DNA of 19,205 nt. Origin: Clostridia bacterium (GTDB taxonomy: Bacteria; Bacillota; Clostridia; Christensenellales; UBA1242). The notes beneath the pieces were generated by a model. It was not told the DNA's origin. It did no database searches and saw nothing but the letters and a program-made list of their open reading frames with translations. Shown here one piece after another: positions 1 to 6,341 of this stretch. The stretch lies in assembly GCA_016290255.1 (NCBI GenBank), contig JAEETG010000123.1:1-19205 (forward strand). The letters run 5' to 3'. Both the position numbers and the translations under genes were made by a program. Positions within the stretch are counted from its first letter, which is position 1; every line of letters begins with the position of its first letter.

Positions 1-383
1 ATATCCGCACAAGTCATATTTGTGTTTAACTCATTTTGAAGAGAAATTCCAATGCACCCGCTTCCGGCGCACAAATCCAAAATTTTAGGTTTTTGTCCAC
101 GAAACATTTTAATTAATTTATCAACCAACAATTCGGTTTCAGGTCTTGGAATAAGGGTGCTTTCGTTAACAAAAATGTTGCAGTTCAAAAATGGAACAAA
201 TCCCATAACATAAGCAAGAGGTGTGCCATTTTTAAGCTCAACAAGGTCTTTTTCAAGCTTTGCTTTCTCTTCTTTAGTTAAAGTGTTTGGAAGTTCTTTA
301 ACAAGCCACAAAGCATCTCTTTTAAAGTTTTTGTCTTCAAAGTCAATTTTGTTAAATTCACTTTTCAAAACATTAAAATCCAT
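1..383 (-). CDS. prmC: Peptide chain release factor N5-glutamine methyltransferase, N-terminal part (cut by window edge)
   Basis: The first 127 codons are visible; the C-terminal half lies beyond the left edge. PrmC (HemK) methylates the Gln of the GGQ motif in release factors RF1 and RF2, using S-adenosylmethionine, in the cytoplasm. The sequence shows an N-terminal helical release-factor-binding region, the family motif PRPETELLV, and then the SAM-binding glycine-rich motif I (DLCAGSGCIG). The NPPY catalytic motif would lie past the edge and cannot be checked. The start ATG at 383 is preceded by AAGGA with six bases between. rpmE lies directly upstream on the same strand, an arrangement common in Bacillota, where prfA often follows prmC. 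A terminator-like hairpin lies between the two genes, so prmC may be partly uncoupled from rpmE. Confidence 0.93.
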   Translation of the reverse strand, partial: MDFNVLKSEFNKIDFEDKNFKRDALWLVKELPNTLTKEEKAKLEKDLVELKNGTPLAYVMGFVPFLNCNIFVNESTLIPRPETELLVDKLIKMFRGQKPKILDLCAGSGCIGISLQNELNTNMTCAD

Positions 384-403
384 AGAGTATCCTTTTACAA
401 AAC

Positions 404-440
404 AAAAAAATAGACGCTAAAAAACTTAGCATCTATTTTT
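404..440 (-). terminator. Intrinsic terminator after rpmE
   Basis: The arms 406-420 and 426-440 pair over 15 positions with one mismatch or wobble around a 5-nt loop. Reading on the minus strand, the stem runs into a run of seven T (410 to 404). It sits between the rpmE stop and the prmC ribosome binding site, so it probably ends most rpmE transcripts. It could also act as a read-through attenuator for prmC. Confidence 0.8.
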
Positions 441-450
441 TGATTTAGTG

Positions 451-666
451 CTATTTTGCTTCAATATTGTATTTCTTGTTAAATTTCTCAACACGACCAG
501 CTGTGTCAACAAGTTTTTGTTTTCCAGTAAAGAAAGGGTGGCATTTGTTGCAAATGTCAATTTTCAATACTGAATCTTTAGAATATGTTGATTTTGTTGT
601 GAAAGTTTCTCCACATGCACATTGCACAGTGATTGTGTGATACTTTGGGTGTATGTCTGCTTTCAT
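451..666 (-). CDS. rpmE: 50S ribosomal protein L31, type A (zinc-binding)
   Basis: This is a 71-residue protein of the usual L31 length and part of the large ribosomal subunit. It starts MKADIHPKY and carries a CxC pair (C16, C18) and a CxxC pair (C39, C42). These four cysteines are the zinc ligands that define the zinc-containing (C+) form; type B paralogs that replace it under zinc limitation lack them. The KQKLVDTAGRVEKF tail is typical of the family. A GAGGT ribosome binding site lies about seven bases before ATG 666. A perfect consensus promoter lies just upstream, so the gene has its own transcription start although murC is upstream in the same direction. Confidence 0.97.
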   Translation of the reverse strand: MKADIHPKYHTITVQCACGETFTTKSTYSKDSVLKIDICNKCHPFFTGKQKLVDTAGRVEKFNKKYNIEAK

Positions 667-696
667 TTTTCTACCTCACAAAAATAATGTAGAAAC

Positions 697-725
697 ATTA
701 TACACTAAATAAAACCTAATGTCAA
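697..725 (-). promoter_or_regulatory. Consensus sigma-A promoter of rpmE
   Basis: On the minus strand TTGACA (725-720) is followed after exactly 17 bases by TATAAT (702-697), a perfect housekeeping promoter. The predicted transcription start, near 690, gives a leader of about 24 nt with the GAGGT ribosome binding site inside it. This fits strong constitutive expression of a ribosomal protein. Confidence 0.85.
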
Positions 726-757
726 TAGAAAAACTCCATTTTGGCAAAAAACTTTGC

Positions 758-2116
758 CTATAAATAATAGGTTTTCACATAATCTTTGGCAAATTGGTCA
801 ATCGTGCCGGCTCCTAGAAACAAAACAATGTCGCCTTTTTGGGTGATTTTTTGCAGATTTTCAAAAAGGAGTTGCGTGTTTTCAAAATATGAAACAGCCT
901 TATTTTTCTTTTTTAACTCCAAAAACAAGTCGTGAGCGGTGCCTCCCAAAATTTCCTTTTCTCTAGCGGCATATGTTTTTAGAATAATCACGCTATTAGC
1001 AAAATCAAAACAACTTAAAAACTCGTCAAAAAGAGATAGTGTTCTTGAGTATGTGTGTGGCTGAAAAACGCATATGATTTTGTTATGTTTAATTTTTGTT
1101 GCTGCAAGCAAACTTGCCTTAATTTCTGTTGGGTGATGGGCGTAGTCTGAAACAATCATAACTTCATTTTTGTAAATAACTTGAAATCTTCTCTGAACAT
1201 TTTCAAAACTTTCAAGTTTTTGTTTTATTGTGCTTGCTGAAATCCCAATTTTATGACATAACGCAAAAGCAGCGATTGCGTTTTCAACATTGTGTTCTCC
1301 AACAACAGAGAGATTTATTCTTGCTAGAACATTGTTATTATTCATAACATCAAAAGAATAATTTCCATTTTTTTCTTCAATATTTGCTGCAACATAACTT
1401 GCTTTCATATCTTTTGAAAATGAGATAATTTTTTCATTTGCAAAAAAGTCATGATAAAAATGTAAAAATTTTTGATTTATAACAATATTTTTTGCTGTTC
1501 TTGCAATAAATCTGTGAAAAACTTCTTTTAAATCATCAAAATCTTTGTAGCAATCCATGTGATCTTTTTCAATGTTTGTGCAAACCGTGTGCGTGGGATT
1601 TATATGCAAAAAACTTTTGTTATATTCACAAGCTTCGGTGATAAACAAATCGTTTGACCCAACAAGCAAGTTATCATCAAAGTCTTTGGCAATTCCGCCA
1701 ATGTGAACAGTTGGATTTTTGTCTTTTAGGATGTGGGCTATCATTGCTGTTGTGGTTGTTTTGCCATGAGTTCCACAAACGGCAATAACTGTTTGATACT
1801 CCTTGCACAAAAGGCCTAAAAACTCCGCTCGCTCCAAAATGGGCTTTTTAAGCTTTTTTGCCAAAACTAGGTTTTTGTTATCTTTTTTTACTGCATTTGT
1901 GTAAACAACAAGTTCACAACTTTTGATTGCCTTTTCACAAAAACCAAGAAAGACATGTATTCCCATATTATTTAGTTTTTCTGTGATTTGGCTTAAGTTG
2001 TCATCACATCCGCAAACAGTTTTTCCTTTGCTTTTCATGAGTTTAGATAGCGCAGACATTGAAATCCCTCCAATGCCAACAAAATATATTGATTTAATGG
2101 TGTTTAAATTAAACAT
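758..2116 (-). CDS. murC: UDP-N-acetylmuramate--L-alanine ligase
   Basis: This 452-residue Mur ligase has the usual MurC length. It adds L-alanine to UDP-MurNAc with ATP, the first step of peptide-stem synthesis for peptidoglycan, in the cytoplasm. Visible motifs are the N-terminal Rossmann loop VGIGGISMSA (about residues 13-22) that binds the UDP part, the ATP-binding P-loop GTHGKTTTT (115-123), ITEACEY and TNIEKDHMDCY in the central domain, and SDYAHHPTEI in the C-terminal domain. All three Mur domains are present. ATG 2116 places the Rossmann loop at the normal distance from the N terminus, but no clear Shine-Dalgarno sequence precedes it, unlike most genes here. Its presence shows that the organism makes peptidoglycan. 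A weak hairpin (743-758) overlaps the stop codon. Confidence 0.96.
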   Translation of the reverse strand: MFNLNTIKSIYFVGIGGISMSALSKLMKSKGKTVCGCDDNLSQITEKLNNMGIHVFLGFCEKAIKSCELVVYTNAVKKDNKNLVLAKKLKKPILERAEFLGLLCKEYQTVIAVCGTHGKTTTTAMIAHILKDKNPTVHIGGIAKDFDDNLLVGSNDLFITEACEYNKSFLHINPTHTVCTNIEKDHMDCYKDFDDLKEVFHRFIARTAKNIVINQKFLHFYHDFFANEKIISFSKDMKASYVAANIEEKNGNYSFDVMNNNNVLARINLSVVGEHNVENAIAAFALCHKIGISASTIKQKLESFENVQRRFQVIYKNEVMIVSDYAHHPTEIKASLLAATKIKHNKIICVFQPHTYSRTLSLFDEFLSCFDFANSVIILKTYAAREKEILGGTAHDLFLELKKKNKAVSYFENTQLLFENLQKITQKGDIVLFLGAGTIDQFAKDYVKTYYL

Positions 2117-2196
2117 AATAATATATATGATTTGCTTTTGGCAAAAGTGTTATAAGATAGGGTAAAAGTGTGCTAATTACATTTTTTAAAATATAT

Positions 2197-2236
2197 GCTA
2201 TTTTATTTGACTTTTTTTTATCAAATAGGCTAAAAT
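2197..2236 (+). promoter_or_regulatory. Promoter of spoVG with AT-rich upstream block
   Basis: TTGACT (2207-2212) is followed after 18 bases by TAAAAT (2231-2236). The arms TATTTGA (2204-2210) and TCAAATA (2221-2227) form an inverted repeat around a 10-base centre, between and overlapping the promoter boxes. This makes a plausible operator. The block 2197-2220 recurs almost unchanged at 6276-6299 before the DUF362 gene. Confidence 0.7.
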
Positions 2237-2270
2237 ATATGTAGGCTAAAAGTTTTACTTTTGGGCTAAA
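2226..2270 (+). repeat. GGCTAAA direct repeats in the spoVG leader
   Basis: TAGGCTAAAA occurs at 2226-2235 and again at 2242-2251, and a shorter GGCTAAA copy lies at 2264-2270. The first copy contains the predicted -10 box and the others lie at or just after the expected transcription start. A small hairpin (arms CTAAAAG 2246-2252 and CTTTTGG 2258-2264) uses the second and third copies. Function is unknown. Confidence 0.5.
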
Positions 2271-2296
2271 CTATAAAAGGAAGGTGAAGTGACTTG

Positions 2297-2587
2297 ATGA
2301 ATATTTCTGATATTCGTATCCGTATTGTTAAGAAAGATGAAAACAAGCTCAAAGCAGTTGCATCTCTAACAATTGATGAATGTTTTGCCGTTCACGACAT
2401 TAAGATCATTGAAGGAAACCAAGGACTTTTCATTGCTATGCCTAGCAGAAAAACACCAGATGGAACTTTCAAAGACATCGTTCATCCACTAAACACGGAA
2501 ACAAGAGAAAAGATTCGTGACCTCATTCTTGCTGAATACGAAAAAGCTTTGAAAGAAGCTCCAGCAGAAGAGGATGCTCAAGAATAA
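2297..2587 (+). CDS. spoVG: SpoVG family regulatory protein
   Basis: This is a 96-residue protein of the SpoVG family, small site-specific DNA- and RNA-binding regulators known from septation and sporulation control in Bacillus and from virulence and capsule control in other Bacillota. The N terminus (NISDIRIRIV), the central VASLTIDECFAVHDIKIIEG and the MPSRKTPDG(T)FKDIVHP segment are the conserved core; the tail is acidic (EEDAQE). ATG 2297 is preferred. A TTG at 2294 directly before it is also possible and sits at a slightly better distance from the AAGGAAGGTG ribosome binding site (about 2277-2286). The gene stands alone with its own promoter and terminator. SpoVG alone does not prove spore formation, since it also occurs in non-sporulating Bacillota. 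Confidence 0.95.
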   Translation: MNISDIRIRIVKKDENKLKAVASLTIDECFAVHDIKIIEGNQGLFIAMPSRKTPDGTFKDIVHPLNTETREKIRDLILAEYEKALKEAPAEEDAQE

Positions 2588-2642
2588 TCTCTAAACTAAA
2601 CTAACTTTGGCACTTCACATAAATATAGACGGGAGTGCGATA

Positions 2643-2669
2643 GGGGAAGCAAAATGCTTTCCCTTTTTT
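2643..2669 (+). terminator. Intrinsic terminator after spoVG
   Basis: GGGGAAGC (2643-2650) pairs with GCTTTCCC (2656-2663), with one G-T wobble, around a 5-nt AAAAT loop. Six T follow (2664-2669). It closes the spoVG transcript before the separate ABC-F leader promoter. Confidence 0.92.
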
Positions 2670-2710
2670 ATACAAATAATATGTGTTTTTAACATAAGAA
2701 AATTGATATA

Positions 2711-2739
2711 TTGACAAATGTTTATTTTTGTGATATAAT
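2711..2739 (+). promoter_or_regulatory. Perfect extended -10 promoter of the ABC-F leader
   Basis: TTGACA (2711-2716) and TATAAT (2734-2739) are separated by 17 bases, and TG at 2731-2732 adds an extended -10 motif. The predicted start, near 2746, lies about 235 nt before the ABC-F start codon. A very strong constitutive promoter in front of a long leader fits a gene controlled after initiation. Confidence 0.88.
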
Positions 2740-2773
2740 GCTAGTGTAAGATTAAGAAAAGGAAGTTTTTAAA

Positions 2774-2806
2774 ATGACAAAATTTGATTTTATCACAATG
2801 ATTTAG
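2774..2806 (+). CDS. Putative 10-codon leader peptide (MTKFDFITMI) upstream of the ABC-F gene
   Basis: ATG 2774 follows an AAAAGGAAG ribosome binding site (2757-2765) and opens a 10-codon frame ending in TAG. It is the first start codon after the predicted transcription start. Its last codons form the left arm of a long stem (2783-2797 with 2847-2861), and an intrinsic terminator follows before the ABC-F gene. Known inducible ABC-F, erm and related resistance genes often use such short peptides, on which an antibiotic-stalled ribosome changes folding of the downstream RNA. That this peptide acts so is inference from the layout; I do not recognise its sequence. Translation and drug response are not shown by the sequence. 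Confidence 0.6.
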   Translation: MTKFDFITMI

Positions 2807-2940
2807 ATGGCAGCCGTATTTGAAAAACAAATATGGTGTTTTGCTATGTGATAAAAACAAATTATGTTATGCATAATTTTAAAAATAAATTATGTTTAGT
2901 TATAGTTTTTAAAGCAAGGGTAAAACGCTCTTGTTTTTTT
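2783..2940 (+). promoter_or_regulatory. Putative transcription attenuator of the ABC-F gene
   Basis: Several pairings are visible. A 15-position stem with one mismatch joins 2783-2797 to 2847-2861 and includes the end of the leader peptide frame. An inner hairpin pairs CCGTATTTG (2814-2822) with CAAATATGG (2828-2836). CATAATTT (2872-2879) can pair with either of two AAATTATG copies (2859-2866 or 2887-2894), giving alternative folds; the first copy shares bases with the long stem. A terminator hairpin, CAAGGG (2915-2920) with CTCTTG (2928-2933), runs into seven T (2934-2940). The terminator lies before the ABC-F ribosome binding site. I did not find a convincing antiterminator that directly disrupts the terminator stem, so the switching path is open. 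Confidence 0.65.
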
Positions 2941-2980
2941 GTTTAAATTTAAAAATTTATAAATAAAAGAGGAAAAAACT

Positions 2981-4528
2981 ATGATAGAAATTAAAGACTT
3001 GTCTCACTCATTTGGTGAGAAAATATTATATAAAGATGTAAATATTAATATAAATAACAATGAAAAAATTGGGCTTGTTGGGCTTAATGGAATGGGAAAA
3101 ACAACGTTTATTAACATACTAACTGGAAAAATTGTTCAGGAAAAAGGTGACATTATTTATCCAAAAAACTTAAAAATTGGATATCTTGATCAGTTTGTTG
3201 AGGTTGATAAAGACTTGACAGTTGAAGAATATCTTAAAACTGCTTTTGATGATTTATATAAGCTGGAAAATGAATATAATGTTTTAACTATGAACTTGCA
3301 AAATGGTGGCTGTGATGATGAGAAAACTTTGAATAAAATTCAAATTATTTTTGATAAACTTTTGGAAAATGAATTCTATGAGATTCCAACAAAAATAAAT
3401 CAAATAGCAACCGGCCTTGGAATTGCTCAATTTGGAATGGAAACATTTTTGAAAGACCTCAGTGGTGGTCAAAAAATGAAAGTTATTTTGGCCAAAATAT
3501 TGCTTCAAAAACCAGACTTTTTGATATTAGATGAGCCAACAAACTATCTAGACACGAATCACATTGAGTGGTTCACAAAGTTTTTGAATAAGTTTGAGGG
3601 AAATATTTTCATTGTGTCTCACGATGTTAACTTTTTGGATGGAGTTATAAACACTGTTTGGTCAATTGAAAACCAAAAGATAGTTCGTTACCCTGGGAAT
3701 TACACAAGCTTTCTAAAACAAAAAGCCCTAAATGAGAAAGCGGAAGAAAGAAGAATTGAAAACATAAAAAAAGAAAGAGAAAAACTAGAAGAATATATTG
3801 CAAAGAACAAAGTGAGAACAGCCACAGCAAGGCAAGCCAAAAGTAGGGAAAAAAGGCTTGAAAAACTTGAAGTGATAGATGAAAAGCAAGTTGCACCAGA
3901 ACCAAATTTTTGCTTTAAATATAAGCATAATCCTTTTAACACACTAATAGTTGTTCGAAATCTTTCTGCAGGATACGCATGGCCACTTATTAGCGGCTTT
4001 AGTTTGTCGATGCAAAATGGTGAAAGAATTAGGCTTAAAGGGTTTAATGGAGTTGGAAAAACAACTCTTCTAAAAACTATTCAAAACATAATCCCAAAAC
4101 TTTCCGGAACAATAAATTATTATGGAAAAAGTGACATTGCTTATTTTGAACAGGAACTTAATTTTGTGGATATAAAAGCAACCCCCTTGCAAGATGTTTT
4201 GAGTGAGTTTCCAGAACTTACAGAAAAAGAAGCGAGAGGAATGCTTTCTCGCGTTGGTTTAACATCAAAACATATTATGGAACCAATCAAAAGTTTGAGT
4301 GGTGGAGAAATGAGCAAACTAAAACTTTGCAAACTTATGAAAAACCCTCACACAATTTTGGTTTTAGATGAGGTAACTAGCCATCTTGATGTTGTTGCAA
4401 AAAAAGCTCTTGCAAATGCAATAAATAGTTTCCCAGGGCTTGTTTTGTTTGTTAGCCACGAAGAAGATTTTGTTTCGCAAATTAAAAATGTTAAAAATAT
4501 TGACGTTCAAAGTTTTAACATAAGATAA
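2981..4528 (+). CDS. ABC-F family ATPase, probable ribosome-associated or ribosome-protection protein
   Basis: This 515-residue protein has two ABC ATPase domains and no membrane segments, the layout of ABC-F proteins, which bind the ribosomal E site and include antibiotic ribosome-protection factors. Domain 1 has Walker A GLNGMGKTT (residues 34-42), signature LSGGQ (160-164) and Walker B with LDEPTNYLD (D184, E185). A charged helical linker (about 245-325, rich in K, R and E, with TARQAKSREKRLEKLE) matches the P-site tRNA-interacting motif region. Domain 2 has Walker A GFNGVGKTT (about 354-362), LSGGE (439-443) and LDEVTSHLD (D463, E464), a variant of the usual LDEPTNHLD. Both catalytic Glu are present. 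AGAGGA lies eight bases before the ATG. The attenuator upstream suggests drug-inducible control; the subfamily and any drug specificity cannot be assigned by eye. Confidence 0.9.
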   Translation: MIEIKDLSHSFGEKILYKDVNININNNEKIGLVGLNGMGKTTFINILTGKIVQEKGDIIYPKNLKIGYLDQFVEVDKDLTVEEYLKTAFDDLYKLENEYNVLTMNLQNGGCDDEKTLNKIQIIFDKLLENEFYEIPTKINQIATGLGIAQFGMETFLKDLSGGQKMKVILAKILLQKPDFLILDEPTNYLDTNHIEWFTKFLNKFEGNIFIVSHDVNFLDGVINTVWSIENQKIVRYPGNYTSFLKQKALNEKAEERRIENIKKEREKLEEYIAKNKVRTATARQAKSREKRLEKLEVIDEKQVAPEPNFCFKYKHNPFNTLIVVRNLSAGYAWPLISGFSLSMQNGERIRLKGFNGVGKTTLLKTIQNIIPKLSGTINYYGKSDIAYFEQELNFVDIKATPLQDVLSEFPELTEKEARGMLSRVGLTSKHIMEPIKSLSGGEMSKLKLCKLMKNPHTILVLDEVTSHLDVVAKKALANAINSFPGLVLFVSHEEDFVSQIKNVKNIDVQSFNIR

Positions 4529-4600
4529 TGATTTGCAAAAATTTAATGAAAAAATTTGCAAAAAACACGAAAAAATAATATAAAAAATGCAAAAATAATA

Positions 4601-4629
4601 AAAAAGAATAGGAAAAACCTATTCTTTTT
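4601..4629. terminator. Bidirectional terminator shared by the ABC-F and M16 genes
   Basis: AAAAAGAATAGG (4601-4612) and CCTATTCTTTTT (4618-4629) form a perfect 12-bp stem around a 5-nt A loop. T-rich tails follow on both strands. It serves the two convergent genes, and the TAG stop and last codons of the M16 gene lie inside the stem. Confidence 0.9.
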
Positions 4630-5905
4630 CTGTAAATAATGTTTTAATTTCTCTTTCTGTTGGAAGCATTTTCTTTTCTATTTCTGTGTTTGTTAGAATG
4701 CTTATGTAGTAGTTGTTAAACTTTAGTGCGTTTTTCATAAACTCGTTAACATCATTTAGTGTGATGGAGTAGAAAAGTTTTTTGAGAACTTTTTTCTCCA
4801 GGAGTTCATCATATGTTTGATATTGTCCCCTCAATGCTCTGATTGCGTCTCCTGGGGTTGAAAATTCCATGTCTTCAGAGAGTTTTGTTTTTGTCACATA
4901 ATCATTAAATTCTTCTTCTGAAAAACCAGTTTCTCTTGTTTCACAAATGATTTTTGAAATTTCTTTCAAGCATGGTTTTATGAATTCATTTTTGGTTTGG
5001 AATTTAACACCAAAAACATATTCTCTTGGGGTTGCTTTTCTATATGATGAAAGGTTATACACATATGATTTTTCTTCTCTAATTTTCACCAATTTCTTTG
5101 AAAATAGAAGTGAATTTAGATATTGAAGTAGAGCATAAGTTTTGAGTTTTTCTTTCTTGTTTTGTGGAATTGGTATTTTACTGAAATTTAGGAGAACAAT
5201 GTTGTCATTAATTTCCTTTTTTGTGACGTTTAAAAATGATTTGTTAACAAAATCTAGTTCGTCTGTGTTTGGAAGTTTTTCATCTTTTGAACTTAGTTTT
5301 GGCAAAATATATTCTTTTGCCAGTTTCTTAACATAACTTAAGGATTTGTTTGTGTAAATTGTGATGCTAAAATTTTCTCTAAAGAAATATTTTTTCCTAA
5401 TTTCATTAAGTTTTTGTGTTGTTATTTTGTCTATGCTTTCCACTTTTCCAGCAGGGCTGCACAAAAATCTTTTTTCGTTTAAAAGTTTTGCTCGATATTC
5501 CATTTCAAACATGTCGCGTGGGTCAACATGCCTTCTGTTGATTTCTGATTTAATGATTTCACGCTCTTTGTCAACATAATAGTTGTTAATCACTGAGTTA
5601 AAAAACAAATCTGAACATATTTCAAAACACTCATCAATAAGCGACGAACTTTGATCAAAACTAATTTTAACTTCATCAAAAGAGGTGTGGGCATTAATTC
5701 TGTTTAAAAATTTTGCTTTCAAAATTTCCTCATGACTTCTTGCTGGTGTTTCGGTGAAAAACAGGTGCTCTAGGTAGTGAGATTCTCCCAAAATGCCATC
5801 ACAGTAAGCACCGCAATCAATTCCAAAATCGCAATAAGTTGCTTTATTTAGGGTGTTTTTTTCGTATAAAATTGTTATTCCTTCATATTTTATAAGTTTT
5901 CTCAT
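4619..5905 (-). CDS. M16 family zinc metallopeptidase
   Basis: This 428-residue protein has the two-half layout of M16 (pitrilysin / processing-peptidase) enzymes. The inverted zinc motif HxxEH is complete (H43, E46, H47, in SHYLEHLFF), and a Glu about 74 residues later (E121, in EREIIKSEIN) is the expected third zinc ligand. The C-terminal half has KIREEKSYVYN, matching the R/Y element that helps bind substrate in active M16 proteins. No signal peptide or membrane segment is seen, so it is probably cytoplasmic. An ATG at 5923 would extend it by six residues and overlap the upstream gene, but ATG 5905 has an AAGGAGA ribosome binding site (5912-5918) at ideal distance and is chosen. It is probably co-transcribed with the small gene 14 nt upstream. 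Its substrate is unknown. Confidence 0.9.
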   Translation of the reverse strand: MRKLIKYEGITILYEKNTLNKATYCDFGIDCGAYCDGILGESHYLEHLFFTETPARSHEEILKAKFLNRINAHTSFDEVKISFDQSSSLIDECFEICSDLFFNSVINNYYVDKEREIIKSEINRRHVDPRDMFEMEYRAKLLNEKRFLCSPAGKVESIDKITTQKLNEIRKKYFFRENFSITIYTNKSLSYVKKLAKEYILPKLSSKDEKLPNTDELDFVNKSFLNVTKKEINDNIVLLNFSKIPIPQNKKEKLKTYALLQYLNSLLFSKKLVKIREEKSYVYNLSSYRKATPREYVFGVKFQTKNEFIKPCLKEISKIICETRETGFSEEEFNDYVTKTKLSEDMEFSTPGDAIRALRGQYQTYDELLEKKVLKKLFYSITLNDVNEFMKNALKFNNYYISILTNTEIEKKMLPTEREIKTLFTEKE

Positions 5906-5919
5906 TTTTGTTCTCCTTA

Positions 5920-6213
5920 TCATAAGTTACTGTAAAAGTTGTCACTTTTTTTGTTTTTAGAAATTGCCAGTTCAATCCAAAGTTTATCAAAATCAACGCT
6001 TTCAACAAAATCAGATGTTTTGAAAATTGTGTGATTAAAGTTTTCCATTTCTTTTATGTGTTTATCAATAATGATTGGTCTTGGAATATCGAGTCCAAAG
6101 CAAATGTCTGTTAGATATTCTATTAAATTTTTGGGGTCATATGTTCCTTGAATTTCATAAAGTATGCTGTTAGTGATTTTTTCGCCGTTTATTGTTTTTA
6201 TCCATAATTTCAT
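5920..6213 (-). CDS. Small conserved-type hypothetical protein
   Basis: This 97-residue soluble protein begins MKLWIKTINGEKI. I do not recognise a named domain, though the layout (a short N-terminal beta hairpin, then a helix with LIEYLTDICFGLDIPRPIIIDKHIKEM and a C-terminal FDKLWIELA segment) resembles small uncharacterised proteins I associate with Clostridia-type genomes. ATG 6213 is chosen because a GAGGT ribosome binding site lies seven bases upstream; a GTG at 6222 would add three residues but consumes that site. The stop codon lies 14 nt before the M16 start, so the two genes very likely form an operon. Asp, Glu, Asn and Lys are frequent, with no cysteine cluster, signal or membrane segment. 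No function is proposed. Confidence 0.8.
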   Translation of the reverse strand: MKLWIKTINGEKITNSILYEIQGTYDPKNLIEYLTDICFGLDIPRPIIIDKHIKEMENFNHTIFKTSDFVESVDFDKLWIELAISKNKKSDNFYSNL

Positions 6214-6275
6214 TGTTTTCACCTCAAATTTAAAATAAGTATATCAATTTTTTTTGTAAAAATAAATAAAAATAA

Positions 6276-6314
6276 GCCATTTTATTTGATTTTTTTTTAA
6301 ATTTTTAATAAAAT
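6276..6314 (+). promoter_or_regulatory. Promoter of the DUF362/ferredoxin gene
   Basis: TTGATT (6286-6291) and TAAAAT (6309-6314) are separated by 17 bases. The block 6276-6299 matches 2197-2220 before spoVG at 22 of 24 positions, including the -35 region and the following T run. The predicted start, near 6321, leaves a short leader containing AGGAG. Confidence 0.7.
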
Positions 6315-6341
6315 AGGAATAAACGTTTTTTAGGAGTTATT

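Noticed and set aside
668..695. 7-nt inverted repeat TTTCTAC/GTAGAAA around the rpmE ribosome binding site
   Set aside because: The predicted transcription start (near 690) lies inside the distal arm, so the hairpin would probably not form in the mRNA.
743..758. GGCAAA/TTTGCC hairpin at the murC stop as a terminator
   Set aside because: The stem is only six base pairs and no clean T tract follows on the minus strand; evidence is too weak to call.
2809..2851. Second short frame after the leader peptide (ATG 2807)
   Set aside because: It begins directly at the leader stop without its own ribosome binding site and lies in the stem-loop region; structural pairing explains the sequence better, though translational coupling cannot be excluded.
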